From positions 1 to 64,000 of the forward strand of contig JAXRKP010000283.1 in assembly GCA_037039925.1 (NCBI GenBank): a DNA stretch of 64,000 nucleotides, read 5' to 3'. This document shows positions 1 to 11,884 of this stretch, in pieces. Origin of the DNA: Doris montereyensis. Taxonomy: Eukaryota > Mollusca > Gastropoda > Nudibranchia > Dorididae. The position numbers and the translations under genes are program-made. The notes under the pieces were generated by a model. The model made no database searches. It was not told where the DNA came from and was given only the letters and a program-made list of their open reading frames with translations. Every line of letters starts with the position of its first letter. Within the stretch, counting starts at the first letter, position 1.

Positions 1-1049
1 AGGAGGCAAAAAGTGCACGTCCCGTCAACTTGTATATGTACGTGAGTTTGCATCAATTTTATTGCTTTAAAAAGCTAACTAAATATCGTTGTTGAGATTA
101 TTTTTTTAGCAGATATTTGGCACCGATAATGCCCCAAGCTGTGAACTAAGCCGGAGTCCTTTCTCAATATCCGTGCGCTTAGATAGGTAAATATTAAAAA
201 TATATGAATATAAAGTATTGTTTCGTGCTTTAACCGTGTACTGAAGTGGTCTTAGGTGACGTGTACTTCGGCGGAGACTTTTGTATTGATCTCGTCTTTG
301 TTCATATGGGGCTTTAATGTTATCATTTCATGTCATTATTCAACATGAACAGGCGTGTGTTGCTTTCTTCCGTCTTTTCAAAAATATCTTTTTAGCTCAC
401 GTTTAAGTGTGAAAGGAACTTTTTTTTTTGCGATACGGATACTGAAATGAATGCACCTAGATCTAGATCTATTAAGTTACATTATTATATTATTATTATA
501 ACCTGAAGTTATATAATTTGACACTAACGTCAACCATGAATAGCCTTCCCTTACTACTCATACACGTAGAAGAGTTCTTCCGGCATTAGTCAGGGAAACT
601 AAACAAATAAAGTAATATTAGCCAGGCGGAAACATCTAAAAGTTTCCAAAATGGGCGGTGTCCTTTTCGGTGTTGACAGAAGTAATTCCTTGTGATGTTA
701 ATCACACGTTAACCGAAACAAAATTGATACTCACTCATGCAAAAGTTGTCATATTTTTTCCAAGTGCGTAGAGGTTATTCTTAATGTTATAACTCTAAAC
801 AGATTTGAGATGCCATGCAGCGACATAATACATAGCATATTCAACTGGTTTTTAGCGTGTAAAACAGTGTAGCATCAATGCTAATTTGATAAGTGGCATA
901 AAAATAATGGGGACACTGGGTTAATAGATAAATAACAAAATTTTCGTTGAACTTTACATAACACCAAAAATATATGTACACAGACTACACAACAATGAGA
1001 GGAAACATTGACTGTCATGCAAGCACACAATAAAAGAGTAAAAGTAAAT
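1..1049. other. Non-coding AT-rich sequence
   Basis: No supportable gene. The stretch is AT-rich with stops in all frames. Around 290-345 it has a fragment (TTTGTTCATATGGGGCTTTAAT) matching the 3' part of SINE family D seen whole at 36445-36600. Around 455-475 it has an AGATCTAGATCT run, a motif that recurs across the first 5 kb. Confidence 0.6.
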
Positions 1050-1322
1050 GTCCTTCAAAGCCCTTAGGGCCCATATAGCTGCTGTTTATCCCGCTTTCTA
1101 TAGCGTGAAGTGGAACAGGTGACAATAATCAACTCCCGGCCAGGACGCTAGTTTGACGCAGGTTTTTACTCCCAAGCTAGCGCTTGCGGCTAAACAGAGT
1201 GGGTGAAACATGTATTAAGTGTCTTTCTAAGGAACACAACATCGGAATTGGCTTTGCTAGATTCGAACTCAGGATCTCATGATCCCCAGTCCGGCAACCT
1301 AACCGCTCGGCCACTGATGCCA
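1050..1322 (-). repeat. tRNA-derived SINE, family B
   Basis: The reverse strand of 1265-1322 reads like a tRNA: an A-box-like TGGCCGAGCGGTTAGG, then a B-box-like GAGTTCGAATC. The body (TAGCGTGAAG..GGAACAGGTGACAATAATC; GACGCAGGTTTTTACTCCCAAGCTAG) recurs at 10478, 35595, 45845, 51665 and 52770. The tRNA head is at the right end, so the element is on the - strand. Family assignment rests on matches within this window only. Confidence 0.85.
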
Positions 1323-1682
1323 CAAGCACACAATATGGAAGTTTCAAAAACTCATAATACCACAATACATGTATTGAGCTCCTTTGTATTATTCATGATA
1401 ATGAGCAGTGAATTAATATGTTTCGTTGATTTATTTATCGTTTTAATTACCAGGTCTTTGAGTTCGATCAAATCTAGCCTACAACCACACTATGTTTTTT
1501 TTTATGGGGGAAGAAAGCTTTGTTCTGTCGTTTCTCTTTATTTCATTTGTTTTCCTTTTCTTTTTTTTTCCATCTTATTTCTTCTTTGTTTTTTTCTTTT
1601 TTTTTCTCAATATCTAGCAGACAAACGTAAATTCCCAATCTCATGTCATCGTAGGTGTTGTGCTGCTGCGACAGCTGCTGCT

Positions 1683-1718
<36 letters not shown>

Positions 1719-2849
1719 ATGGTTTTCCTCTTCATAATGATAATGTTATTAATAGTTGCAAACAAACTCAATCATAGATAGAGCATTCCTGGACATAGCA
1801 TATCTAACCTAAATAAAAGCGTATTATTTTCTAAAGAAAAGAACAATTACGAAATAAAGGCGTCAGTGAAGAAAACGAGATGTTTTCATCAAGAAAATAA
1901 TACGTTTTTTTCTAGATTAGAGATTTAATTTACTGTTCTGTATTATACTTTTCAGTAAAATGATTCAACATCTGAGTCGTCACCGCAACAGCAGTGGTGA
2001 AAGTAAGGCTGGTATCCGGGCTATATCTTTGTCGCACCAAAAGAAAACAAGACCTGTTAGTTAGGTCTACAAAGTTTGTTCTTTTGTATTTCGGAATTAG
2101 ATCTAAATCTATGATAGATTTAGATCTGGTAGGCGTTTCGTACATCGGTAGATCTATATAGCTCTAGATAAGTTTATAGTTTATAAAGATTATGGACTTT
2201 CCGTATCAATATAGATCTAATTTGATACATTCAGTGCCACCAAAAATGCCTTACATTGAAGAGTAAGAAGAAGGCCATAAGCAACGAATCAATGCCTCCT
2301 TTACCTCTAACAAAATTATTTCGACATGACGGAAAGTCCAACCACAGAGACTCAGTCTGCTGGAAGAACGGCGAGTCAGGTGACAAGAAGTTTCATTTAC
2401 AAGTTACAGTTTTTGTTTTCAATTGTATAGATCTAGAATATAGTTCTAGATCTGTTTCTCTCTATGAATATGATTGTGTAGTCTAGAGTCTAGAGTAGAT
2501 CTAGACTCTGTCAACCAGACATTGGAAGCAATTTAGAGTAGACTCAGATGCAGACATTAAAACCCTACTGGAGCTTGCGGTGTTACTGGAAGTGACCTTC
2601 TTACAGTGAGGGGTTGCCCCAGCCATTTGCATGAAAAAAATGAGTGTGTGCAACGGGCGAAGCTAGGATTTAGACATAGTTTGAACGGGCACCGCAAGAT
2701 TTCACCTCGAATACGATTACAAATCCAGTTTATGCTCGATACTCAGCATTGTCCTGATATCCCTGTCTCGTGCTCCTCAATCAACAGAGCGTTGCGCGAT
2801 GTGCTATGAAGGCCTCTCATTTTTACGTGTGTGTTCTCCAGTCGCCGCT
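1323..2849. other. Non-coding, with (TTG)n and AGATCT-rich patches
   Basis: No gene supported. It holds T-rich tracts (1495-1610), a (TTG)n microsatellite at about 1683-1718, and repeated TAGATCTA/AGATCT palindromes at 2095-2235 and 2425-2505. The open frames here are low-complexity or short and carry no recognisable domain. Confidence 0.55.
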
Positions 2850-3101
2850 CTATTATTACTCCTACTTTAGCATCGCTGACCATAGTAAATGAAGCGAAAA
2901 ATACACTGCAGCGGTGCTAAAGTGGGAGTAATAATAGGGTGATGACTTGGGCCAGGCAAACAGGGCTTCGAGTCTTCCTATTACTCCCACATGTGTGTTC
3001 TCCAGTCGTCGCCTATTATTACTCCCACATTAGCACCGCTGACCATATATATGCGCAATGGTAGGAAATACACGGCGGCGGTGCTAAAGCGGGAGTAATA
3101 G
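2850..3101. repeat. Two tandem copies of an imperfect palindrome
   Basis: The first copy has arms 2850-2878 and 2909-2937 (CTATTATTACTCC.ACTTTAGCA.CGCTG against its complement). The second has arms 3013-3041 and about 3074-3101 with the same arm sequence. Arms are about 29 bases with 30-32-base loops, and each copy is preceded by TGTGTTCTCCAGTCG. A partial arm lies at 2978-2992. This looks like a small foldback/MITE-type element duplicated in tandem. No coding content. Confidence 0.75.
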
Positions 3102-3585
3102 AGAGAAGACTGACTTGGAAGCCGACTTTGAAACATGAGAGCGGGGCTTTTTGGGGTTTTTTTTCATGCAGGTGGGCAAGCCCCCCTCTCTCACACACTT
3201 TTCTCAAGAAAAGGATAAAAACTGAGAAACAGAACCAGTAAGGAGGGGTTAAAATGATAATATTATTATTATTCCCCACCATCAGGAAACTAAAATCGCA
3301 TTGATCAGCTATTTTGAAGAAAGCAGACACAAGGAGTATAAATATTCAAATATCGACATAGGGACAGTTTCTTTTAATGCAGAATACCCTCCCCACTCCC
3401 TCCTCAGGATAAGCTATGGAAATCTAATAAGAAAAATGTTTATCTCAAGTCTCATTCCTGGAGTTAGGCCTAGAGGAGATGGGACCACAGAACATGTAGG
3501 GTAGGCCTCACGGAGTGGCGTGATTAATGAGAGATAGCACCGCCGAGTCGAGTGTCCAACAGTCATGTCAATATTTCTTTTTCAG

Positions 3586-3637
3586 ACTCCGCCACAGAGG
3601 CTTCTGATCAGTGAGAGGAGAGGAAATTAGTATCATG
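3586..3637 (+). other. SECISBP2L: Candidate upstream exon carrying the start codon
   Basis: A good acceptor (ATATTTCTTTTTCAG, ending 3585) is followed by about 50 non-repetitive bases ending in ATG, directly followed by GTAGGC, a plausible donor. A coding exon ending in phase 0 after ATG would join correctly to the phase-0 exon at 10204 and give M-PVSSSLSAEAAEF. This is speculative: other ATG-GT junctions exist, and the real first exon could lie outside the window. Confidence 0.2.
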
Positions 3638-3889
3638 GTAGGCTAGCCTACATCGTGGTCAGTTGGCCTGAGTCGGCGAGAGAGAGCGAGTGAGAGCGGG
3701 ATCGCAGTCTTTTTAGCGAGTTAGGATACACTGCGAACAGTATGGTTTAACTATTGTCAAGTTAGATACTGCCTGGCAGTGCTTAAGAGCGATTTATGCC
3801 ATTTGAACAATGAGTTCACGTTTACAGATGATAAAAGACCTATAAAACATGCATTTTCTATAAGTTGAAAGAATAAGGAATTCATTATT

Positions 3890-4681
3890 CAGGGATGCCC
3901 TTTTCCGTATTTATACGGAAATCCGTACATTTCGAAATTCTCCGTATGTCGCATACATTTTGAAATTCTCCGTAGCCCGATTTATTTCCATCCGAAAGTC
4001 GAAAAAATTATACGGAACTTTTATCACGGATGATCATTTTATACTCGTCACCGACCCGTCCGGTTCCCAAGCCTATAAAAACTATTTGACCAGATATTCA
4101 TACTTTTCCCTGTCTCTTCTCTTCCGCCCATCACGTGTTCGAATTTTCATTGTTCATTAAATGACTCACCGTTTCACTACGACTACCGAGATATCTTGAT
4201 TGATTTGTGATTTGACTGTTTGGACTAACTAGATCTGGACACATAATTTATTCTAAAGTGCTTATAATTGGAATTTAGATCTAGATATTTATAATAGATC
4301 TCGTGAGGAGGACTTTTGTTCAACGGGGCGACGGTAATGTGAAAACTTTTGATAAAGGAGGGAAGAATAGATTCAAAGAATGGCTTCAAGAAAAGGTCGC
4401 TGATGGAAGATATTTTTCTGACTTCTTCCGAAAAATGAAAGACTGGATTTTTCTATTGTATGTGAGGACAAAATAAATTATAGTAGCAATGGCAAGAAAG
4501 CTCTGGCTTTGCACGTGAATCGAGGTTCTCACTTAAACGAAGTGAAAGTTAAAAAAACAACAAAAAACCCAACCCCGCTTGCTGCTATATTTCAAAATTT
4601 TAAAAAACTTGACCTTATTTCACTTGTTTCCTATCACGAAAAAAGTTCAGTATTTTTCATCTTAACCAAAGAGCATCCCTG
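3890..4681 (+). mobile_element. hAT-like DNA transposon remnant, 792 bp
   Basis: The element starts CAGGGATGC (3890-3898) and ends GCATCCCTG (4673-4681), a hAT-style inverted terminus. It is flanked on both sides by the direct repeat ATTATT (3884-3889 and 4682-4687). The classical hAT target duplication is 8 bp, so this one is short or eroded. Inside, about 4330-4555 reads across one frame change as a zinc-finger-like segment (RFKEWLQEKVADGRYFSDFF, then VCEDKINYSSNGKKALALH, then H). Such fingers are common at the start of hAT-type transposases. No full transposase remains. Confidence 0.6.
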
Positions 4682-6275
4682 ATTATTGAGATGTTATTGC
4701 AACAAGAAAAACTTATCTAAGGACTAAACATCAGCAGCGATAGCCGTGAAATGAACTTAGACCTCTCACGAAATGTGTTCAATGGGAAAGCGTCATTTTG
4801 ACAAATGATAACGAGGCTATCGGGAAAGCCACGAGCTTAAAATAAATTGTAATCTCATTGGCTGTTATTTAACTATGAACTCAATGGTCAAACTATGTCA
4901 TAAGCCATGTAAGGAAAGTGTAAATTTCCATTCAAGAAGCCTAGGTGTCTCGCCCTAATATAGGGCCTGCTCGCTTCCCGTGCTTCCCAGGCGGACAGCA
5001 ACACGCTCTTTATTTAGGGCCAGCGCTTTTCTTGGGTTAAGTTTGATTAAGAGACATAAAGTTTAAGGAAATTGAGTTGTGTCCGTTAAGTGTAGAATCT
5101 AAAGTCTGAATATATTTAAAATAGTTATTAATATCACTATTATGAGTAGATCTATAATACTTTTGTTTCATGTTATGACTCCTCCTCCTGGATCAAAACT
5201 GATCAATTTGAAATTTTGTGAATTGTTCGAAGTTGACTTCAGGGATTTGTAATAGATGATTTCTATTGGTATATTATATGTGTTAGTATACAGTATTTTA
5301 TACACATTAAATAACTCTACCGAGTTTCACGTGTGGTCATATCACGATTGAAGTGACTCTTCGCAATAATGATGAATACCAGAGAGAGAGAAAAATGCTA
5401 TTCGTCATAAGTATTGTATGCCAAGAAAGATCGAAGGAGAGAGACATACATATACACATACGAGAGAGAGAGAGAGATATATAGATGTATCAATCACACA
5501 AGTCACATCTAAATCTACATTCTAATGGTGAATCGTTCCCATCCACCATATTCATCTGTAATTTGTCACATCAAGGGGGAAATAGTGAAAAGTTCAAATA
5601 ATAACAAAACAAGATCATCATTAGATCTGCCGTACGTCTAGATGTTTAAATGAATTAATTACTCATTACAAATATTTATATAATATACAGTCTATTTTCC
5701 TAATTTAACTTGGATCATGCTCAAGTGCATCATTAATGACGGAAAGTGGCAAAGTCCATCTCTTTTGCTAACCCAACTTGTTTTGGAAGGACTTCCATAT
5801 TCGGGCACACATTATCACCAATCCTGACCCTGGACTAAGGCATACAAGGGTTGTTATAGCCAATGTGTGTTCTTAGCCAATGTCAACCAAGTAAGGGATA
5901 GGGTAAAATAAAAACATAATGTATTTTATACACTTCAACGTCTCGGCTAAGGGTCAAAGTTGACGAAAGTGAATCATTTAGAATTTTACCATTTTTACAT
6001 TTCGTCAGATAATTGCAGAATTAAAATGTAAATTCCTAAATCCCATAATCTTTCAAGCAAAGGTTACATTTGGACATCCTCCTACCCGTCTACCCATCCC
6101 CCTAAAACTTCGTTGGTCGTTTTCGTTTTCTGTTGTTGAAGCGTAAAAAGTAGGTGCTGAGCATTGTGCATAGATGGCGCAATACGTGTCCTGATAAAGC
6201 TACGTCCGGATTGGTGCTTTAACAAAAGTGAATTTAATTTTCTATTTTTCCTTTTTTTTTTTTTATGAGCCTTTC
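4682..6275. other. Non-coding AT-rich sequence
   Basis: No gene or known repeat recognised. It contains short (GA)n tracts at about 5376-5392 and 5461-5478. The sequence is AT-rich throughout. Confidence 0.5.
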
Positions 6276-6277
6276 AT

Positions 6278-6337
<60 letters not shown>
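6276..6337. repeat. (TTTC)n microsatellite = LINE 3' tail
   Basis: About 15 TTTC units. On the - strand this is a (GAAA)n run directly after the 3' end of the LINE that begins at 6338. Two other copies of this LINE 3' end, at about 53.5 and 56.4 kb, also end in GAAA-rich tails, so the microsatellite is best read as the element's tail. Confidence 0.8.
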
Positions 6338-9300
6338 TATCAGTTCCCATTCTACCTTTCGGTGTATGGGTTCAGATGCCCGAGATGATCTTTCTCCAGG
6401 ATGCCCTGTCCTGGCATTTTCTGTTTCCTTCCAAAAAAGTTAAATTTCTATGCTTCAATGCCTCTTTTATATCTTCTTCCCACTTTCTCTGAGGTCTGCC
6501 TTTTGGTCTATTACCTTGGGCTTTAGCACTGTATACTGATTTAGCTATTCTGGCATTCATTCTGTTGACATGCCCAAACCATCTCAATTGATTTGTTTCT
6601 ATCTTAATTTTTATGCCATCTGCTTTGGTTTGATCTCTTATTGTTGTGTTTTTGATTTTGTCTCTTTTTGTTTTCCCTACTTCTCTTCTTTGATATTTCA
6701 TTTCAGCTGCCTGTACTCTACTGTATTCTCTACTGTTTAAGGTCCAGGTTTCGCTACCACAGAGGAGAGTAGGACGATAAACTGTATTCAAGTATACTGC
6801 GATTTTGGTTTTTTGTTCACAATTCTTGCTTACCTTCAACTTGTTTATGCCTTTCCTAGATGGTTATATATTGCACTTGCCTTTTGGATTCTCTGGCTGA
6901 TTTCTTCTCTTAGTTTTGTAGGTAATTGTAGCTGTGAACTTGTTCTAAATTTTCCCTGCCCAATTTAAGATTTTGTGTTTTAGCTTCCCCAGTTACTAGC
7001 ATTGTTTTTGGTTTTCTTTGCATTTACTTTCATTCCTTTTTTATTTAGTTCATTGTTCATAATGTTGATATTCGACTCAAGGTCACTTTCTGATTTTCCA
7101 AACAAAACTAAATCATCGGCAAATGAAAGCGTTGATACATTTACTGGTTTGAGCTTCCACATACCTACATTCATTTTCTTCATTTTTGAGGATGCCTTTG
7201 CGACTGAATCCATAAATGTGAAAACAAAAAAGGATTTAGGATACAACCCTGTCTTACTCCTATATCTACATCAAATTCTGCATATATATTTCCAGCTACT
7301 CTCACTGCACATGTTGGTTTATTGTAAAAACTTTAAATGGCTTCTATTAAATTTTGCTCTACATTGTGTTCTTTTAAGGAAGGCCATAGTTCATCCCTCC
7401 TCACAGTGTCGAATGCCTTTTCTAAGTCAATAAAACACAGGTACAAGTCAATGTTTCTCTCAAGGAATTTTTCTATTATTTGTCTAATTATAAATATGTG
7501 ATCTTGTATACTTCTTCCTGGTCTAAATCCACTCTGATGCTCTTCAATCTGATCCTCTACTCTTTTCCTTAGTCTCATTGCCAGTATCCTGACATACACT
7601 TTTCCTGGTATGCTAAGTAGTGATATCCCTCTATAGTTTGAGCATTCCATGATCCTTTCTTATGTGTTGGTACTACCGTTCCCTTTTTCCAGTCGTCTGG
7701 CATCTGTTTGGACTTCCATGCTTGTTGGCATATTGTAGTGTAGTAGTTTTTCTGCCTCTCTCCCTTGGCTTTTAATCATTTCTGGATAAACTTGATCTGC
7801 TCCTGGGGCTTTTCCTAATTTCACATTTCTTATAGCTGTTTGGATTTCTTCCATTGATATATCTACATCTTCAACTGTCTCCTCTGGATTACTTGTTACT
7901 CTTACTAATTGATCTTTACTCCTTGTTTCATACGTTCTGGAGGGATTATGTAATTGGTGAAAATGCTTTCTCCATATTTCCATGATTTCGCTGTCTTCTT
8001 TCATTATTTCTCCTTTGGCATTCTTAATTTGGAGTTTCTCATGCTCTTCATTGCCCACCAGAACAGCTTTTGATTTCCTTGATAGCTTTCTTGAGGTCTT
8101 TGTCCAAACTCTTCCCATTGTTCCTGTTTTGCTTTCCTAACTTCCTCTTTGGCGATAGTTCTTTTATTCACATAATATATCCTATCCTCTGGTCTCTTTG
8201 TTTGCAAGTATTTCTTCCAGGTATCCTTCTTTTCTTTGATCTTAATCTTGACGTTCTCATTCCACCATGCTGTTCTATTCTTATCTCCTTTAATTTGTTT
8301 CCTACCACAGACCTCTTCAGTACAACTGAGGAATGTTTCTTTATACATCTGCCACTTTTCTTCTATTGTGCTATCATTCAGATCCCTCTGTCTTTCACTG
8401 ATAAATCTTTTTATCCTAGATTGGTATACCTGTTTTACTACTGGTTTATTTAGTTCCTCTGTTTTGAGTTTAGTAGCTTTCTTCTCTTTCCTTTTTTGTT
8501 TGTTTTCTTCAGTCAGTAATCTCATTTTGGCAATCGCTAAGTGATGATCACTAAATTTTATCTGCTCCTCTGTTTACTCTTGCATCCAATGTACTGTAAA
8601 AAAAGGGAGCTGCTAACTGTTATGTAGTCTATCATTGACTTTTCACACCTGTCTTCATTTACTCTTGTATATTTATGGATATCTTCATGAGGAAAAAAGG
8701 TGTTGGCTATTTTCATGTTATTCTTTAGGCAAAACTCTTAGTCTCTCTCCATTTGGAGAAGTTGTTGTCTCTCCTTCTTTACCTATTACTCCTCCTGACG
8801 TTTCTACATTGTTGCCTTCTCTAGCATTTAAATCTCCTAAAAACATTAGTTCCTGTTTGGGTTTAAGATTCTCTGCAGCTATTTGTAAATCGTTTTCAAC
8901 AATTTCTTTTTCTTCTTTAGTTGCGTCTTCATTTGGTCCATAAGCTATTAATAATTTAATTTCTCGTCCTTTTGGTTTAATTTTTACCTCTAATAGCCGT
9001 GGGCTTATAAATTTCTAACTTTCTAGTAGCTTTTCAAGTCTTTTATGCACTAGGAGGCCTACTCCTGCTCTAGCTCTATCTTTGACTTCTACTCCTGAGA
9101 AGATTAAAATATGATTCGGTCCTACAGTTTCTATTCCTTGTCCTTTTTCTTTGTTTCTGTAATAGCCAAAATATCTACTTTGAATTTTTTCATTTCTTCA
9201 ACTAATTCTAACTCTTTTCCATTTATTGCCCTAACGTTCTATGTTCCAAAATCACAGTCCGTATTCGTTTACAAGTTCGTCTTCGAAAGATCAAGCCGGT

Positions 9301-9400
9301 TATATTATATTTATTTTTTCTCTGAATCTGTTTGGTTTGGGATAAGCAGGATTAGCCCACTGTACCCTAGATAGATGGTTGGGCTGCCACCTTGAGGCCC
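6338..9400 (-). mobile_element. Non-LTR retrotransposon (LINE), nearly full length, broken
   Basis: On the - strand the coding order is endonuclease then reverse transcriptase. Endonuclease pieces lie at about 9290-8640 (NVRAINGKELELVEEMKKFK; DILAITETK; GDLNAREGN). A linker follows (8525-8004). RT pieces are KAPGADQVYPEM (about 7815-7790), NYRGISLLS, HQSGFRPGRS, CFIDLEKAFDTV (7650-7333) and LSFADDLVLFG (about 7130-7090). The C-terminal tail is GSETWTLN, LRWFGHVNRM and GRPQRKWEEDI (6839-6372). The frame changes several times, so it is a decayed copy. The tail resembles RTE/CR1-type elements of many invertebrates, but the clade is not assigned firmly. Confidence 0.9.
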
Positions 9401-9409
9401 CCTACCAGG

Positions 9410-9625
9410 CCTTGTTATTTTCTGTCAGGGTTAACTGTCTTAGCCTTTAGTCATTCAAGACCAGCCTGCAAAGTTGCAGGTTATTATTTTCTGTCAGTAG
9501 TGTTAATTTCCTTACCCTTTGGTCAGTCAAGACCGGCCTACAAGGCAGCAGGTTGTTTTCTTTCAGGGTCAACTCCCTTAGCTTTTGGTCAGCCAAGACC
9601 TGCCTGCAAGGCAGCGGGAGACTCA
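9410..9625 (-). repeat. About 3 tandem units at the LINE 5' end
   Basis: The segment TTTTCTGTCAG..GTTAA...CCTTAGCCTTT.GTCA.TCAAGACC.GCCTGCAA is repeated about three times with a unit near 65 bases. It sits just upstream (in - strand sense) of the LINE endonuclease. Tandem promoter-like repeats at a LINE 5' end are known in other families, so this is probably its 5' UTR. Confidence 0.55.
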
Positions 9626-9833
9626 TGGAGGGCGGGGTCATCTACTCCCGGTACAGGTGCCTACCTGTACACTGCCCGGATGAACCTTTCATGTCTCAAT
9701 AAATCCAGATTTACTGATAAACAGGCAATCACTGTATTTGAACACAATCCTCATATAAAATACATTATAAGGAATGAGGAACGTTTCAAAATTAAAGGTT
9801 GTGTCATTCAAAATTGTATCAAACTTTATATAC

Positions 9834-10148
9834 GGGGACTCGGTAGTCCAGAGGCAAAGATGTCAGTCATCCGACCAAAAGGTTGTGGGTTCAATCCCGA
9901 CAGTTGCAAAATGTACTTGACTTTTTTCAAGTAAAACCTACCCCCCTGGTCCAGATAGGTGGGTTGACACCTAGTCCCATCGGAGATGAACGATAAAACG
10001 GAGATCTCATGGTGCAGATCACAACAACACTCTATTGCACGTTAAAGATCCCATAGCTGGTTTCAGAGCGGTCTATGGCAAAATTAAAACCCTCCCAAAA
10101 AAACCTCAAATCACCTTAGTTGTTGTGAATGTGGATAAAATCAAGTTT
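9834..10148 (+). repeat. tRNA-derived SINE, family A
   Basis: The head GGTAGTCCAGAGGCAAAG with B-box GGTTCAATCCC (9888-9898) is followed by the family body: CCTACC..GTCCAGATAGGTGG, CATCGGAGATG, GCAGATCACAACA, GCACGTTAAAGATCCC, and the tail TGTGAATGTGGATAAAATCAA. Other copies are at 14941, 18193, 25760(-), 55150(-), 57985(-) and 63300(-). It ends about 55 bases before a SECISBP2L exon. Confidence 0.88.
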
Positions 10149-10203
10149 TAAAAATCAAACTCTATGTGACTCATGAGTCGTGTTTCTCATCTATGTCATT
10201 CAG

Positions 10204-10424
10204 CCCGTGAGCTCATCCTTGTCTGCTGAGGCGGCAGAGTTTGTACCCAGTGGTACTCAGCTGCCAAATGGCCCCACCAAGGGCGCCGTCAAGCCGGCCA
10301 GTGGTACACAGCCTGGAGCAGCTAACAACGTCGCTGGTTGGAAGGACAAACAGAGGCCTGTCACAGAGCTGCCAAGCTTTTTAACAAGTTGTTATCCCTT
10401 TGTTCAAACCAATGGATCGGTTAG
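10204..10424 (+). CDS. SECISBP2L: SECISBP2L exon: N-terminal motifs
   Basis: The acceptor is TATGTCATTCAG and the donor is TTAG|GTGAGA. It begins in phase 0 and ends in phase 2. It reads PVSSSLSAEAAEFVPSG and later LPSFLTSCYPFVQ. These match the two short N-terminal motifs of vertebrate SECISBP2L/SECISBP2 (LSAE-x-FxP and xCYPFVQ), which are conserved although the rest of the N-terminus is not. An upstream in-frame ATG at 10180 lies inside the intronic acceptor region and is not the real start; the start codon must be in an earlier exon. Confidence 0.85.
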
Positions 10425-10477
10425 GTGAGATTATAATCCGCTGTTGTTTTAATAGTTTAATAGAAGTGTATAAAAAA

Positions 10478-10768
10478 TTAAGTTCCTTCAAGGCCCTTTA
10501 GGCCTTTAGAGCCGGAGCTTATCCCGGTTTCTATAGCGTGAAGCGGAACAAGTGACAATAATCACCACCTGGCCAGGACGCTAGTCTGACGCAGGTTTTT
10601 ACTCCCAAGCTAGTGCTTTTACCCATTTGCACCTGGGTAGAGTGGGGAAATGCGTGTTAAGTGTCTTTCTCAAGGAACACAACGTCTGACCTGGCTTTGC
10701 TAGGGTTCGAATTCGGGACCTCATGATCACCAGTCCGGCAGCCTAACCGCTCAAGCTACCGACGCCAC
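10478..10768 (-). repeat. tRNA-derived SINE, family B
   Basis: Clean copy in the first mapped intron. The left end is AGTTCCTTCAAGGCCC; the tRNA-like head on the - strand is at 10700-10768 (B-box complement GGGTTCGAATTC; A-box complement CCTAACCGCTCAAGCTA). Confidence 0.88.
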
Positions 10769-11884
10769 TCAATATGAACTGTGTAAAGTAAGACAGTTTA
10801 TTTTAAGCAGTATTTTTAATGATATAATATATTATCAAAATGAAGTATTAACATGTCTTGTTTAGAAGCTACAGTACACCTTAGATTCAACAAGATGATC
10901 AGGACCATCCTGGAGTTCTCATTGAACGAGAGATCTCATTGAATCCAAGGTGTCTGTATGGTGGCTGAAGTAATTTTAAGCAATCTAGAAAATTGAAATG
11001 GACAGAGTTTAAAAACGATGTTAAGTGTAATGAGGCAGTTAGCCAAAAGGTTTGATCACTCTTTTGACCTGTCAATTACTCATTACGTTGATATGTGTAT
11101 GTATGCAATTGTGTTTTTGTATTTTTTTTGTTTGTGTGTCTATCCAATCTGTAAAGTGGATTGGTTCGCTTCATTGCTTGAAACGCTAAAAAAATAAAAC
11201 CGTTGTTATAAAAATGCCTAGTGAAGATGATGTATTCATGAAAATCAACTGGCATCGCACGTTAAGATCGAAAATCCTGCAATGTCCAAAGGAGTCTTCA
11301 GTACTCGTTGACAAAGAGGCAATCGTAAAGCAGTGGTAGATAAATGTTGTGAGGTTAGGATTACTATGGTCCTTTATTATGGAAGGGTCTGAGATAGTTT
11401 GTTGTGGGTTGTTTCGTGTTTTACACCTTGAGGCAATGTATTTATTTTTCTGTGCTCATTGATCAGCAGAATAAAAAAAAGGTACACATGTAACATTAAC
11501 ATGCTGTGAACTGACAAACTCATCCACAAGTATTCTTATCGTCATGCCCTGTTGCCCCTTATTGGGTATACTGTATATATATATATTATATATATATATA
11601 TATATAATCCCTTTCGTGTGTTAGATTGTATTTAGAATTTAGGCCTGCAGCATAGGTTGAGGACTAAACGGTTATTTCCATTTTATCACAGCCATTTTTG
11701 TATTCTCATATATATATATATCCTGTAAACATTATATCTTCTTTTTCTTCATAATAACTGACCAACTTAATTCTTCAGTATTACTGTCAGCACGCTTGTT
11801 TTAATGTAACCCAAAAATATAAATTCGATTTTTGTTGTAAAGTTTTATATATATCTTATGCATAGCTGCCAGCTAGTAGGTAAA
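10769..11884. other. Intron sequence with (AT)n tracts
   Basis: No coding signal. An AT microsatellite lies at about 11572-11607 and shorter ones at 11708-11721. Otherwise it is AT-rich unique-looking sequence. Confidence 0.5.

Noticed and set aside
9836..9900. A true tRNA gene (A-box and B-box present)
   Set aside because: The sequence continues into a conserved ~300-bp body repeated elsewhere and cannot fold into a full cloverleaf by eye; it is a SINE head. The same applies to the heads of families B-E.
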